From: Verrucomicrobiota bacterium
Lineage (GTDB): Bacteria > Verrucomicrobiota > Verrucomicrobiia > Verrucomicrobiales > V1-33
DNA: 40,541 nt
Direction: 5' to 3'
Assembly: GCA_003402705.1 (NCBI GenBank)
Contig: QQNF01000035.1
Location: 1 to 40,541, forward strand
Part shown: positions 25,050 to 34,533 of the stretch, piece after piece
Layout of the letters: every line of letters begins with the position of its first letter
How positions within the stretch are numbered: the stretch's first letter is position 1
Made by a program: the position numbers and the translations under genes
The notes under the pieces: model-generated
The model's database searches: none
What the model was told of the DNA's origin: nothing
What the model saw: only the letters and a program-made list of their open reading frames with translations

Positions 25050-28000
25050 TCACTTCGCCAGCCGCACCAGCAGATCCTTGCTCTCCACACTCTCCCCGAC
25101 CTTCACAAAAATCTCCTCCACCGTCCCCGACGCCGGAGCCGCCACCGCCGCAAACATCTTCATCGCCTCCAGCGTCAGCAGAGTCTCCCCCTCCTTCACC
25201 TTGTGACCCACCGTCACCGCAATGCTCGACACCATCCCCGGCATCGGCGCACCCACCTGCGCCGGATTCGCAGGATCTGCCTTCGCACGCTGCACCGCAT
25301 CCTTCGCCAGCAACCGGTCCACCACCTGAATGTGCCGCGGATACCCGTTCAATTCAAAGATCGCCGTCCGCTGCCCCGCCGCATCCGCTTCCGTCAGATT
25401 CAGTAGCCTCACAAACAAGGTCTTCCCTTCCTCCAGCTGCACCGAAATCTCCTCCTTCTCCTGCAGTCCGTAATAATACGCAGGGGTCGGCAGCGCACTA
25501 ACCTTCCCATACGTCTTCCGGAACTCCGCAAACTTCAGGAACACCTCCGGATACATCAGATAACTCCACACATCATCCTCCGCCGGCGGCGCACCCAGCT
25601 TCGCTCCTAACTCCTCCCTCACCGCATCCAGCTCGATCTTCGCCGCATGCAACCCCGGCCGACCCTTGATCCTCACCCCGTCCTTGCCCACAATCGCGTC
25701 CGCCAGCGCATCCCACTTCCGCCGCGAATCCGTAGCCTTCGCCTTCTCCATCCCGTAAAACGGCTCGCCTAACCACCCCGCAAACATCCCCGTCACATCC
25801 TTGCTCCACTTCGCCGCCTTCAGATTGAAAATGTCCGCTGGCTTCACCCCGCGCGCCACACACTCAATCGCCAGATCACCCACCACCTTCGACGACGGCG
25901 TCACCTTCACAATGTCACCGCACAGCTGGTTCACCTCCGCATAGGCCCGCGCAATCTCCGGCCACCGGCTCCCCATCCCCATCCCCGACGCCTGTTCCTT
26001 CAGGTTCGTATACTGCCCGCCCGGCATCTCATGCAGGTACACCTCCGCCGTCCCATACGGCTCGCTCGTGTCGAATGGCTTGTAGAACGCCCGCACCGCC
26101 GCCCAGTAATCACTGAACTCCTGCAGCGCTTCCGGATCCAGCCGGGTGTCCCGCGGGGTATGCTGCAACGCCGCCACCACGCTGTTCAGATTCGGCTGAC
26201 TCGTCCCTCCTGACAAACTCGAAATCGCCGCGTCCGCAATGTCCACGCCCGCACTGGCCGCTTCAATGATGCTCGCCGCATTCAACCCGCTCGTGTCATG
26301 CGTGTGAAAATGAATCGGAATCCCGATCTCTTCCTTCAGCGCCTTCACCAGCTTCCGCGCCGCAAACGGCCGGCACAACCCAGCCATGTCCTTGATGCAC
26401 AGAATATGCGCCCCCATCTTCTCCAGCTCCTTCGCCAGCCGCACATAATACGCCAGATCATACTTGTCCCGCTTCGGATCAAGAATATCCCCCGTATAGC
26501 AAATCGTCCCTTCGCAGATGCTCTTCGTCTGCGTCCGCACCGCGTCCATCGCCACCTTCAGATTCGGCAGATAATTCAAACTGTCGAAAATCCGGAAGAT
26601 ATCCATCCCGGCTTCCGCCGAATGCTTCACAAACCCCTTCACCACATTGTCAGGATAATTGCTGTATCCCACCGCATTGCTCCCCCGGAACAGCATCTGC
26701 AGCAGAATGTTCGGCACCTTCGCCCGGATCATCCTCAACCGCTCCCACGGATCCTCCCGCAGAAACCGCATCGTCACATCAAACGTCGCCCCGCCCCACA
26801 TCTCCAGACTGAACAGATCCGGTGTCCGCCGCGCCACCGCATCCGCCACCGCCAGCATGTCGAACGACCTCATCCGCGTCGCCAGCAGCGATTGATGCGC
26901 ATCCCGCATCGTCGTGTCCGTCATCAGCAACCGCTTCTGCTTCGCCACCCACTCACCACAGAACTTCTCAGGCCCCATCTCCTCCAGCAGTTGCTTCGTC
27001 CCCGGCGGCACCACACACGATATCCCCCGCACATCCGGCGGACACGCCCGCGGCACCGGCGCAGCCGGCATCACCCGCCCAGGCTGGTGACCCTTCGCAA
27101 ACGGATTCCCATTCACCATCACATCCGCCAGATACCCCAGCAACCGAGTCGCACGATCCTGCCTCGCCGCAAACTTCAGCAACCCAGGATGGCTGTCAAT
27201 AAACCGCGTCGTCGCCTTCGCCTCACGGAACACCGGATGATGAATCACATTCATCAGAAACGGTATGTTCGTCTTCACACCACGGATCCGAAACTCCCGC
27301 AGCGCACGGTCCATCCGGTCCAGCGACTGATGATAGGTCCGCGCATACGCCGTCACCTTCACCAGCATCGAATCATAAAACGGCGTGATCACCGCATTGC
27401 TCGTCCCCAACGCCCCATCCAGCCGCACCCCGAACCCGCCCGCACTCCGATATGTCAGGATCCGCCCGAAATCAGGCGTGAAATTGTTCTCCGGATCCTC
27501 CGTCGTGATCCGGCACTGAATCGCATACCCGTACTTCTCCACCGACTCCTGCCGCGGCAGCGCCAGCGGCTCCTCATGCAGCTGATGCCCCTGCGCGATC
27601 AGGATCTGACTCCTCACAATGTCAATGCTCGTGATCTCCTCCGTCACCGTGTGCTCCACCTGAATCCGCGGATTCATCTCGATGAAGTACCACTCCCCGG
27701 AATCAGTATCGACCAGAAACTCCACCGTCCCCGCATGCGTGTACTTCACTTCCTTCGCCAGCGCCAGCGACGCCTCACACAACCCATCGATGATCGACGG
27801 ATCAATCCCATAACTCGGCGCCTGCTCGATCACTTTCTGATGCCGCCGCTGCACCGAACAATCCCGTTCATGCAGGTGCAGCACATGCCCGTGCTTGTCC
27901 GCTAGAATCTGCACCTCGATGTGCTTCGCACTCCCCACAAACTTCTCCAGAAACACCGCCCCGTTCCCGAACGCCCGCGCCGCCTCCGTCTGCGCCTCAT

Positions 28001-28583
28001 CAAGGAGCTTCTCCAGCTCGCCAGCCTCCTTAACAATCCGCATCCCCCGCCCGCCACCGCCAAACGCCGCCTTGATGATCAGCGGAAATCCAATCTGCTT
28101 CGCCACCGCCAGCGCCTCGCGCCGGTCACTCACCGCCTCCTCCGTCCCCTCCAGAATCGGCACCCCCAATCGCCGCGCCACCGTCCGCGCCGCCGTCTTG
28201 TCCCCCATCATCTCCAGCACCTCCGCATCAGGCCCCACAAAAATAATCCCAGCCTTCCCGCACGCCCTCGCAAAATCAGGATTCTCACTCAGAAACCCAT
28301 ACCCCGGATGAATCGCATCCACCCCCTTCTCCACCGCTAGCGCCACAATCCCCTCAATGTCCAGATACGCCCCCAGCGGCCCCTTCTCCGCATTCAACTG
28401 ATACGCCTCGTCCGCCTTGAACCGGTGCGGACAGAACTTGTCCTCCTGCGCAAACACCGCCACCGTGCTGATCCCCAGCTCCGTCGCCGCTCGCATCACT
28501 CGAATCGCAATCTCCGATCGGTTCGCCACCATCAGCTTGCGGATGGGTCGGATGGCAGGCGCAGTAGTCGGCTTCTTGGGCAT
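25050..28583 (-). CDS. pyc: Pyruvate carboxylase
   Basis: The single-chain 1177 aa biotin enzyme makes oxaloacetate from pyruvate, bicarbonate and ATP (anaplerosis). Order of domains: biotin carboxylase (RKLMVANRSEIAIRVMRAA at the start, ATP-grasp glycine loop FGGGGRGMR, EMNPRIQVEHTVTE); carboxyltransferase with TDTTMRDAHQSLLATRMR and the metal/substrate region HFHTHDTSG; PYC C-terminal tetramerisation part; and the biotinyl domain with AMKM, whose Lys is residue 1142, 35 from the end as usual. The ATG at 28583 gives a full N-terminus. It is transcribed alone, divergent from the lipoprotein gene at 28730. Confidence 0.97.
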   Translation of the reverse strand: MPKKPTTAPAIRPIRKLMVANRSEIAIRVMRAATELGISTVAVFAQEDKFCPHRFKADEAYQLNAEKGPLGAYLDIEGIVALAVEKGVDAIHPGYGFLSENPDFARACGKAGIIFVGPDAEVLEMMGDKTAARTVARRLGVPILEGTEEAVSDRREALAVAKQIGFPLIIKAAFGGGGRGMRIVKEAGELEKLLDEAQTEAARAFGNGAVFLEKFVGSAKHIEVQILADKHGHVLHLHERDCSVQRRHQKVIEQAPSYGIDPSIIDGLCEASLALAKEVKYTHAGTVEFLVDTDSGEWYFIEMNPRIQVEHTVTEEITSIDIVRSQILIAQGHQLHEEPLALPRQESVEKYGYAIQCRITTEDPENNFTPDFGRILTYRSAGGFGVRLDGALGTSNAVITPFYDSMLVKVTAYARTYHQSLDRMDRALREFRIRGVKTNIPFLMNVIHHPVFREAKATTRFIDSHPGLLKFAARQDRATRLLGYLADVMVNGNPFAKGHQPGRVMPAAPVPRACPPDVRGISCVVPPGTKQLLEEMGPEKFCGEWVAKQKRLLMTDTTMRDAHQSLLATRMRSFDMLAVADAVARRTPDLFSLEMWGGATFDVTMRFLREDPWERLRMIRAKVPNILLQMLFRGSNAVGYSNYPDNVVKGFVKHSAEAGMDIFRIFDSLNYLPNLKVAMDAVRTQTKSICEGTICYTGDILDPKRDKYDLAYYVRLAKELEKMGAHILCIKDMAGLCRPFAARKLVKALKEEIGIPIHFHTHDTSGLNAASIIEAASAGVDIADAAISSLSGGTSQPNLNSVVAALQHTPRDTRLDPEALQEFSDYWAAVRAFYKPFDTSEPYGTAEVYLHEMPGGQYTNLKEQASGMGMGSRWPEIARAYAEVNQLCGDIVKVTPSSKVVGDLAIECVARGVKPADIFNLKAAKWSKDVTGMFAGWLGEPFYGMEKAKATDSRRKWDALADAIVGKDGVRIKGRPGLHAAKIELDAVREELGAKLGAPPAEDDVWSYLMYPEVFLKFAEFRKTYGKVSALPTPAYYYGLQEKEEISVQLEEGKTLFVRLLNLTEADAAGQRTAIFELNGYPRHIQVVDRLLAKDAVQRAKADPANPAQVGAPMPGMVSSIAVTVGHKVKEGETLLTLEAMKMFAAVAAPASGTVEEIFVKVGESVESKDLLVRLAK

Positions 28584-28729
28584 GGGAACGCTGGAAAATT
28601 TAGGGAGGATCGCGACCCTGAGTCAGGGGCCCCGCGATTGCAAGAGTTTCCACCCACCTCCACTCCCCCTTCCCATCTGCTCCCCCACCTGCTCTCCTCG
28701 GCTTCACCGCTCCCCCTTCCTGCACCTTC

Positions 28730-29896
28730 ATGAATTCGGCACCAGTCCCCGCCCCGCGCCGGGCCTTCCTCTCCACCCTCTGCTCCACCGCCGTCTCCCT
28801 CGCCGCCTGCCGCTCCACCTCCACCTCCCATTCGTCCTCCCGCCCCACTAGCGACCTCGTCTCCGCCGCCCGCTCATGGCGCGCCGCCTCCGGCATGGCC
28901 CCCGCACGCGACCGTCTCTCCTCCGCCCTCCGTCTCCTCGACAGCCACCACGGCCGTCTCGAAGACCATGTCATCGCCGCCGCCTCCAATCCCGACTTCT
29001 CCGTCCCGCACGCCCTCGCCTCTCTCCCGCTCCACTCCCGCGCCCGCACCGGCATCTACCTCGTCCTCGGCTACCGCCCGCGCATCGCTAAATCCGAACG
29101 CGTCATCAACGAGGTCGCCAATGGGCTGCGTCTCAACGGCTGGCGCGCCTCCGTCATCAGCGTCCCCACTCACGGCACCACCAGCGACGACGCCATCGCC
29201 CTCCACAAAACCCTCGCCGCCGACCTCCCTAACGTCGACCGCGCCATCGCCATCGGCTTCAGCAAAGGCGGCTGCGACTGGATCCGCTGGTTCTCAGGCC
29301 CAGCCTCCTCCCTCCACCCCCGCCAGCGCCAGAAGCTCTCCCTCTTCATCTCCTTCGCCGGTGCCCTCCGCGGCTCGTCCGTCGCCGGTTGGTCCGCCGA
29401 CGCCAACTCAGTCTCCGCTCGCGCCCTCCGACTCTCATGGCGTCTCCGCGACCACGACGAAGCCGCCTCCATCCTCGCCGAAGTCCGCTCGCTCGCCCCG
29501 GACCCATGGGCCGAACTCCCTCACCTCTCCCTCCGCCGCGTCGCCCCCAATCTCCGCGCAGTCTGCTTCGCCGTCCTCCCCGACGGCCCCGACGGTCACC
29601 CCTCCACCGATCTCAAATTCCGGCTCCTCAGCCGTCTCGCCTCCCGCAACAACCCGTCCATCGGCCCAGGCGACGGGCTCGTCGAATCCGCCGCCCAGAT
29701 CCTTCCGCCTCAGGCCCGCACTCCTCAGCAGATCATCCGCGTCTTCGGCTCCCACGCCCTCCTCGACGGCCACTTCGCCAACGGCACCCCCGTCGCCCCG
29801 CTCTACTCCTCCACCTCCCCGTCCCGCTGGCTCGCCGGCCGCCAACTCATGGATGTCCTCCTCCGCGCCCTCCCCCGCAGCGCCGCAGGCTGGTAA
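28730..29896 (+). CDS. Probable lipoprotein with alpha/beta-hydrolase-like fold
   Basis: 388 aa. The N-terminus has twin Arg (RRAFLSTLCSTAVSLAAC) and a lipobox LAAC, so a Tat- or Sec-exported lipoprotein is likely. The body has a lipase-like order: LGYRP strand, SVPTHGTTSDD, the nucleophile elbow AIGFSKGGCDW (G-x-S-x-G), and near the end FGSHALLDGHF, giving a candidate catalytic His. It is likely a hydrolase of esterase/lipase type on the cell surface or in the periplasm; the substrate is unknown. It is 78 bases upstream of nadE on the same strand. Confidence 0.7.
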   Translation: MNSAPVPAPRRAFLSTLCSTAVSLAACRSTSTSHSSSRPTSDLVSAARSWRAASGMAPARDRLSSALRLLDSHHGRLEDHVIAAASNPDFSVPHALASLPLHSRARTGIYLVLGYRPRIAKSERVINEVANGLRLNGWRASVISVPTHGTTSDDAIALHKTLAADLPNVDRAIAIGFSKGGCDWIRWFSGPASSLHPRQRQKLSLFISFAGALRGSSVAGWSADANSVSARALRLSWRLRDHDEAASILAEVRSLAPDPWAELPHLSLRRVAPNLRAVCFAVLPDGPDGHPSTDLKFRLLSRLASRNNPSIGPGDGLVESAAQILPPQARTPQQIIRVFGSHALLDGHFANGTPVAPLYSSTSPSRWLAGRQLMDVLLRALPRSAAGW

Positions 29897-29974
29897 ACCC
29901 ACTCCCGCTGCACGGTTGCACCCATCCCCCGTCCCTCCTTTCTGTCCCCAGCGGCCATTCCCCGCCTCCACGCT

Positions 29975-31978
29975 ATGAAACTGATCAAACTGGCAGCCGC
30001 CGTCCTCAATCAGACGCCGCTCGATTGGACCGGAAACCGCGACCGGATCGCCGCCGCCATCGCCGACGCCCGCACCGCCGGTGCCTCCGTCCTCTGCCTC
30101 CCCGAACTCTGCATCACCGGCTACGGCTGCGAAGACGCCTTCCACTCCCCGGACGTCGCCGACCGCGCATGGCAAATCCTCGCCGACCTCGTCCCCCTCA
30201 CCCACGGCATGGTCGTCAGCTTCGGCCTCCCCGTCTTCTTTCAGAAAGGTCTCTTCAATACCGCCTGTCTCGCCGTCGATGGCCAGATCGCAGGCTTCTC
30301 CGCCAAACGCTTCCTCGCAGGCGACGGCATCCACTACGAACCACGCTGGTTCAAACCATGGCCCGCTCGCATCCAGGCGGAAATCACCGGACCCGACGGC
30401 CGCTCGTTCCCCTGCGGCGATCTCCTCTTCGAAATCGGCGGGGTCCGCCTCGGCTTCGAAATCTGTGAGGACGCATGGGTCGCCGACCGCCCCGGCATCA
30501 GTCTCGCCGCCCGCGGCGTCGACATCATCCTCAACCCCAGCGCCAGCCACTTCGCCTTCGCCAAACAGCAAATCCGTCAGCGCTTCGTCATGGAAGGCAG
30601 CCGCGCCTTCGGCGCTTCCTACGTCTACGCCAATCTCCTCGGCAACGAATCCGGCCGCGCCATCTTCGACGGAGAAGCCATGATCGCTTCCGGCGGCCAG
30701 CTCCTCGCCGCCACCGAACGCTTCTCCTATCACGACCACCTCGTCGTCTGCGCCCAGGCCGACATCAGCCTCACCCGCACCAACCACGCCCGCATGGCCA
30801 GCTACCGGCCCAATGTCGCCGAAGCCGATCTCGGCCGCATCCGCCTCCCGTTCTCATGGCCCGACGCCTCCCCTGAACCTAACAACCTTCCCGTGCCCGC
30901 ATGGGAACTCAGCCCGGACCTCAAAGAAGAGGAATTCGCCCGCGCCGTCCCCCTCGCCCTCTTCGACTATCTCCGCAAGAGCCGCTCCCGCGGCTTCGTC
31001 ATCAGTCTCAGCGGCGGTGCCGACAGCGCCGCCGTCACCATCCTCGCGCGTCTCATGATCGACGCCGCCCTCGCCCACCTCGGCCCCGACGGTCTCCGCC
31101 GCAAGCTCTCCCACATCCCCAACCTCCAATCCGCCACCTCCGCCGCCGACTTCGCCGCCGCACTCATCACCACCGCCTACCAGGCCAGCGCCAACAGCGG
31201 CCCAGTCACCCGCCTCGCCGCCGCCGCCGTCGCCGCCGCCACCGGTGCCTCCCACTTCGAATTCGATATCGCCCCCCTCATCGCCGGCTACCACGCCATC
31301 ATCGAACGCGGCATCGGCCGTCCACTCTCATGGGAAACTGACGACATCGCCCTCCAGAACATCCAGGCCCGCGTCCGCTCCCCTGGCATCTGGATGCTCG
31401 CCAATCTCTCCGGCGCCCTCCTCCTCTCCACTAGCAACCGCAGCGAAGCCGCCGTCGGCTACGCCACCATGGACGGCGACACCAGCGGCGGGCTCGCCCC
31501 CATCTCAGGCATCGACAAAGCATGGCTCCGCTCGTGGCTCCGCTGGATGGAATCCCAAGGCCCTTCCGGCTACTCACCTTTCCCAGCCCTCCACGCCGTC
31601 AACGCCCAGGCCCCCACCGCAGAACTCCGACCCGCTTCCTCACACCAGACCGACGAGGACGATCTCATGCCCTACCCGCTCCTCGACGCCATCGAACGCG
31701 CCGCCATCCGCGACAAACAATCCCCGCTCGATGTCTGGAAACTCATGCAGTTCCACTTCCCCCAGTACTCCCCCACCCAGCTCGCCGCATGGGTCGAACG
31801 CTTCTTCTCCCTCTGGTGCCGCAATCAGTGGAAACGCGAACGCTACGCCCCAGGCTTCCACGTCGACGACGCCAACCTCGACCCCAAAACATGGTGCCGC
31901 TTCCCCATCCTCAGCGGCGGCTTCCAACTCGAACTCTCCGAACTCCGCGCCGCGGTCGCCGCTCTCTCTCCTTCCTGA
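29975..31978 (+). CDS. nadE: Glutamine-dependent NAD+ synthetase
   Basis: Amidates nicotinate adenine dinucleotide to NAD+ with ammonia from glutamine. The two-domain protein has 667 aa. The N-terminal nitrilase-type glutaminase has the catalytic Glu in LCLPELCITGYG (about residue 45) and Cys164 in GFEICEDAW, with a KRFL Lys candidate between. The synthetase half has the PP-loop SGGADS at residues 346-351 (ISLSGGADSAAVTIL), LLSTSNRSEAAVGYATMDGD, and a KRERYAPGFHV C-terminal motif. The ATG at 29975 is unambiguous. The endonuclease gene follows after 12 bases, suggesting co-transcription. Confidence 0.96.
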   Translation: MKLIKLAAAVLNQTPLDWTGNRDRIAAAIADARTAGASVLCLPELCITGYGCEDAFHSPDVADRAWQILADLVPLTHGMVVSFGLPVFFQKGLFNTACLAVDGQIAGFSAKRFLAGDGIHYEPRWFKPWPARIQAEITGPDGRSFPCGDLLFEIGGVRLGFEICEDAWVADRPGISLAARGVDIILNPSASHFAFAKQQIRQRFVMEGSRAFGASYVYANLLGNESGRAIFDGEAMIASGGQLLAATERFSYHDHLVVCAQADISLTRTNHARMASYRPNVAEADLGRIRLPFSWPDASPEPNNLPVPAWELSPDLKEEEFARAVPLALFDYLRKSRSRGFVISLSGGADSAAVTILARLMIDAALAHLGPDGLRRKLSHIPNLQSATSAADFAAALITTAYQASANSGPVTRLAAAAVAAATGASHFEFDIAPLIAGYHAIIERGIGRPLSWETDDIALQNIQARVRSPGIWMLANLSGALLLSTSNRSEAAVGYATMDGDTSGGLAPISGIDKAWLRSWLRWMESQGPSGYSPFPALHAVNAQAPTAELRPASSHQTDEDDLMPYPLLDAIERAAIRDKQSPLDVWKLMQFHFPQYSPTQLAAWVERFFSLWCRNQWKRERYAPGFHVDDANLDPKTWCRFPILSGGFQLELSELRAAVAALSPS

Positions 31979-31990
31979 CTTCTCCACCGC

Positions 31991-33013
31991 ATGCGCCGTC
32001 TCGTCTCTCTCTTCGCCCTCACCTCCCTCGCCCCCCTGGCAGCGGCCGCAGAACCCCCAGGCTACTACACCGCCGCCGAAGGGCTTTCCGGCCCAGCCCT
32101 CCGCAAGGCCCTCCACGACAACGTCCGCAGCCGCCACACGCCTCTCTCCTACTCCGCCTCCCGCGCCGCTCTCGAATTCACCGACGAAGACCCCGCTAAC
32201 ACCTCCCGCGTCATCCTCGTCTACTCCCGTCGCTCGGAACCGAAAACCAACTTCGTCAAAAGCCCGCCCCAGAACGAGACCGAATGGAACCGCGAACACC
32301 TCTGGCCTAACAGCAGCGGCATCACTTCCTCCGGCGCAGACTACAGCGACATCATCAATCTCCGGCCCGCCGACGTCACCGTCAATAACACCCGCGCCAA
32401 CTTCCCCTTCGACGAAACCTCCACTTTCTCCGGCTCAGGCACCCGCATCCCCGGCGACCCCGAAGCCCCCCTCACCTCCGCCGACGCCGACTCATGGGAA
32501 CCGCCTCCCGAAGTCAAAGGCGACATCGCCCGCACGCTCTTCTACATGGACCTCCGCTACGACGGCGAAACCTCCGACGAAGCAGATCTCCAGCTCACCG
32601 ATAACATGGCCCTCACCGGCTCCAGTCAGCCCTACTGCGGGCGTCTCGCCACGCTTCTCATCTGGCACTTCGCCGACCCCGTCAGCCCTGACGAAATCCG
32701 TCGCAACGACCGCGTCCAGCAGCGCCAGGGCAACCGCAATCCCTTCGTCGACCGCCCCGCATGGGTCGAAGCCCTCTTCGGCAATCCCACCTCCCTCAGC
32801 ATCAGCCGCTCCCAGTCCAGTCTCGTCTTCACATGGGGCCTCGGGCTCCTCAATACCACGCTCGAAACCCGCTCCAATCCCGCTGACCCATGGACCGCCG
32901 CCACCGGTACCCCCGGGACCTCCGGCAATCTCCGCACCTTCAGCGTCATTCCCCCAGTCTCCGATAAGCTCCGCTTCTACCGGCTCCGCTACCGCGGCAT
33001 CGAATCCCCCTAA
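31991..33013 (+). CDS. Secreted endonuclease I family nuclease
   Basis: The 340 aa protein has a signal peptide (MRRLVSLFALTSLAPLAAA, cleavage before EPPGYY). It carries the EndA/NucM-type core: YSRRSEP, then EWNREHLWPNSSG with the catalytic His, DIINLRPADVTVNNTRAN with metal-binding Asn, and LLIWHFADPVSPDEIRRND. Such enzymes are periplasmic or extracellular DNases/RNases used in nutrient acquisition. The C-terminal ~90 residues are an added beta-rich tail (SLSISRSQSSLVFTWGLGL). It sits in a tight run with nadE and the sugar kinase (12- and 11-base gaps). Confidence 0.92.
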   Translation: MRRLVSLFALTSLAPLAAAAEPPGYYTAAEGLSGPALRKALHDNVRSRHTPLSYSASRAALEFTDEDPANTSRVILVYSRRSEPKTNFVKSPPQNETEWNREHLWPNSSGITSSGADYSDIINLRPADVTVNNTRANFPFDETSTFSGSGTRIPGDPEAPLTSADADSWEPPPEVKGDIARTLFYMDLRYDGETSDEADLQLTDNMALTGSSQPYCGRLATLLIWHFADPVSPDEIRRNDRVQQRQGNRNPFVDRPAWVEALFGNPTSLSISRSQSSLVFTWGLGLLNTTLETRSNPADPWTAATGTPGTSGNLRTFSVIPPVSDKLRFYRLRYRGIESP

Positions 33014-33024
33014 CTCCTCTCCCC

Positions 33025-34071
33025 ATGTCCGTCTCCTCCCCACTCCCCGACTCCGAACGCCTCGGTCTCCTCGCCGCAGGCAACTTCATCGTCGATTACG
33101 TCAAAATCATCGACTACTACCCCCACGAGGAAATGCTCGCCAGCATCCTCCGCCAGACCCCCGCCAACGGCGGCGGCCCTTACAATATCCTCAAGGACTT
33201 CGCTAAACTCCAAAACGGGCTCCCCCTCGCCGCCGCCGGCCTCATCGGCAACGACGCCACCGGCTCATGGATCCTCGACGACCTCGCCGCCGACCAGATC
33301 GACACGTCCCAACTCCATCGCACCAACCTCGCCAGCACCAGCTACACCGACGCCTTCACCGTCGAAAGCTCCGGCCGCCGCACGTTCTTCCACCAGCGCG
33401 GTGCCAACGCCCTCCTCTCCCCGGAACACTTCAACTTCTCCTCCACTTCCGCACGTCTCTTCTACCTCGGCTACTTCATGCTCCTCGATAGGCTCGACGC
33501 CATCGGCCCCGACGGCCGCTCCGGTGCCTCCCACGTCCTCCAGGCCGCCTCCGACGCCGGTCTCATCACCGCCGCCGATGTCGTCAGTTGCGAACACCCG
33601 GACTTCGCCCGCAGCGCCCTCAGCGCCCTCCCATGGGTCGACCACTTCATCCTCAACGAAATCGAAGCCGGCAAAATCACCGGCTCCAACCTCCGGCTCC
33701 CCGACGGCACCATCGACTGGTCCGCCGCAGAATCCGCCACCCAATCCCTCCTCAACGCAGGCGTCCGCCGCTCGGTCGTCATCCACTTCGTCGAAGGAGC
33801 CGTCTGCATCGCACCCGACGGCTCCTCCCACCGCGCCGCCTCCCTCCTCCTCCCAGACGGCTGGATCAAAGGCGCCACCGGAGCCGGCGACGCCTTCGCC
33901 GCCGGCTGGCTCCTCGGCCTCCACGAAAACCTCCCCCTCCCACGCTGCCTCGACTTCGCCATCTGCGCCGCCGCCGCTTGCCTCGCCGACCCCACCACCT
34001 CCGGCGGCATGCGCCCCCTCGCCGACTGCCTCGCCCTCGACTCCTCCTTCGGCCGCCGCCCCCTCCCCTGA
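33025..34071 (+). CDS. PfkB-family carbohydrate kinase
   Basis: The 348 aa ribokinase-like sugar or nucleoside kinase has AAGNFIVDYVKIIDYYP at the start, NGGGPYNILKDFAKL (substrate-side Gly motif), AGLIGNDATGSWI, NEIEAGKITG, and the C-terminal signature GATGAGDAFAAGWLLGL with the catalytic-base Asp and anion hole. The substrate cannot be told from sequence. It is last in the nadE-endonuclease-kinase run, 93 bases before tRNA-Ser. Confidence 0.93.
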   Translation: MSVSSPLPDSERLGLLAAGNFIVDYVKIIDYYPHEEMLASILRQTPANGGGPYNILKDFAKLQNGLPLAAAGLIGNDATGSWILDDLAADQIDTSQLHRTNLASTSYTDAFTVESSGRRTFFHQRGANALLSPEHFNFSSTSARLFYLGYFMLLDRLDAIGPDGRSGASHVLQAASDAGLITAADVVSCEHPDFARSALSALPWVDHFILNEIEAGKITGSNLRLPDGTIDWSAAESATQSLLNAGVRRSVVIHFVEGAVCIAPDGSSHRAASLLLPDGWIKGATGAGDAFAAGWLLGLHENLPLPRCLDFAICAAAACLADPTTSGGMRPLADCLALDSSFGRRPLP

Positions 34072-34120
34072 TCACACCCCACACCCTCCCCACATTTCCT
34101 CCTCCCCCCGCTTCTTTTCC

Positions 34121-34148
34121 TTGCACACCCCAGTTTCCAGCGTATCCA
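34121..34148 (+). promoter_or_regulatory. Weak candidate promoter for tRNA-Ser
   Basis: TTGCAC (34121-34126) and TATCCA (34143-34148) are spaced by 16 bases, placing a start just ahead of the tRNA at 34165. Match to the sigma-70 consensus is modest. Confidence 0.3.
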
Positions 34149-34164
34149 CCGCCGACAACAGCAC

Positions 34165-34254
34165 GGACAGATGGCAGAGTGGTCTAATGCGCACGCCTGG
34201 AAAGCGTGTGTGCGCTAATCCGCACCGAGGGTTCGAATCCCTCTCTGTCCGCCA
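34165..34254 (+). tRNA. tRNA-Ser(GGA), CCA encoded
   Basis: The acceptor stem GGACAGA pairs with TCTGTCC, followed by discriminator G and genomic CCA. The anticodon stem CACGC/GCGTG carries the loop CTGGAAA with anticodon GGA. A long variable arm (TGTGCGC...) and a T-arm GAGGGTTCGAATCCCTC are present, as expected for a class II serine tRNA of 90 bases. The next block (34255 on) has recombinase and toxin genes, so the 3' end may be an integration site, though no second copy of it is seen in the window. Confidence 0.97.
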
Positions 34255-34533
34255 CTTTCACAAGCGCCCGATTATCAGGCCAACTCCCTTCAGGCCCGGC
34301 CCTGATTTGATGAAACTGGCTACAATTCTGGCAACACGTGCCACCGGGAGCCACCTGATTTGTTGGACTTTCAGCCATCGTTTCGTGGGGACCTTCACCG
34401 ATTTCACAGGTGCAGTTTCGAGGGAAAAGCTCAGCGCCACCCTGATTTGTCGGAGCTTTGATTTGTCGGAGAATGCCGCGGCCTTAAGGAGCCGGAGGCT
34501 CCGGCGAGCGAATGCGAGCCGGGTTTCGCGAGG
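34255..34533. other. Spacer after tRNA-Ser with short repeats
   Basis: No gene is seen. The motif GATTTGT recurs, with GATTTGTCGGAG present twice within 30 bases near 34444-34472. A hairpin GGAGCC-GGA-GGCTCC lies near 34489-34503, just after the end of the recombinase gene. Confidence 0.4.

Noticed and set aside
29435..30787. 450-codon minus-strand frame antisense to the lipoprotein and nadE
   Set aside because: Glu/Gly/Ala/Val shadow composition; nadE has complete catalytic motifs.
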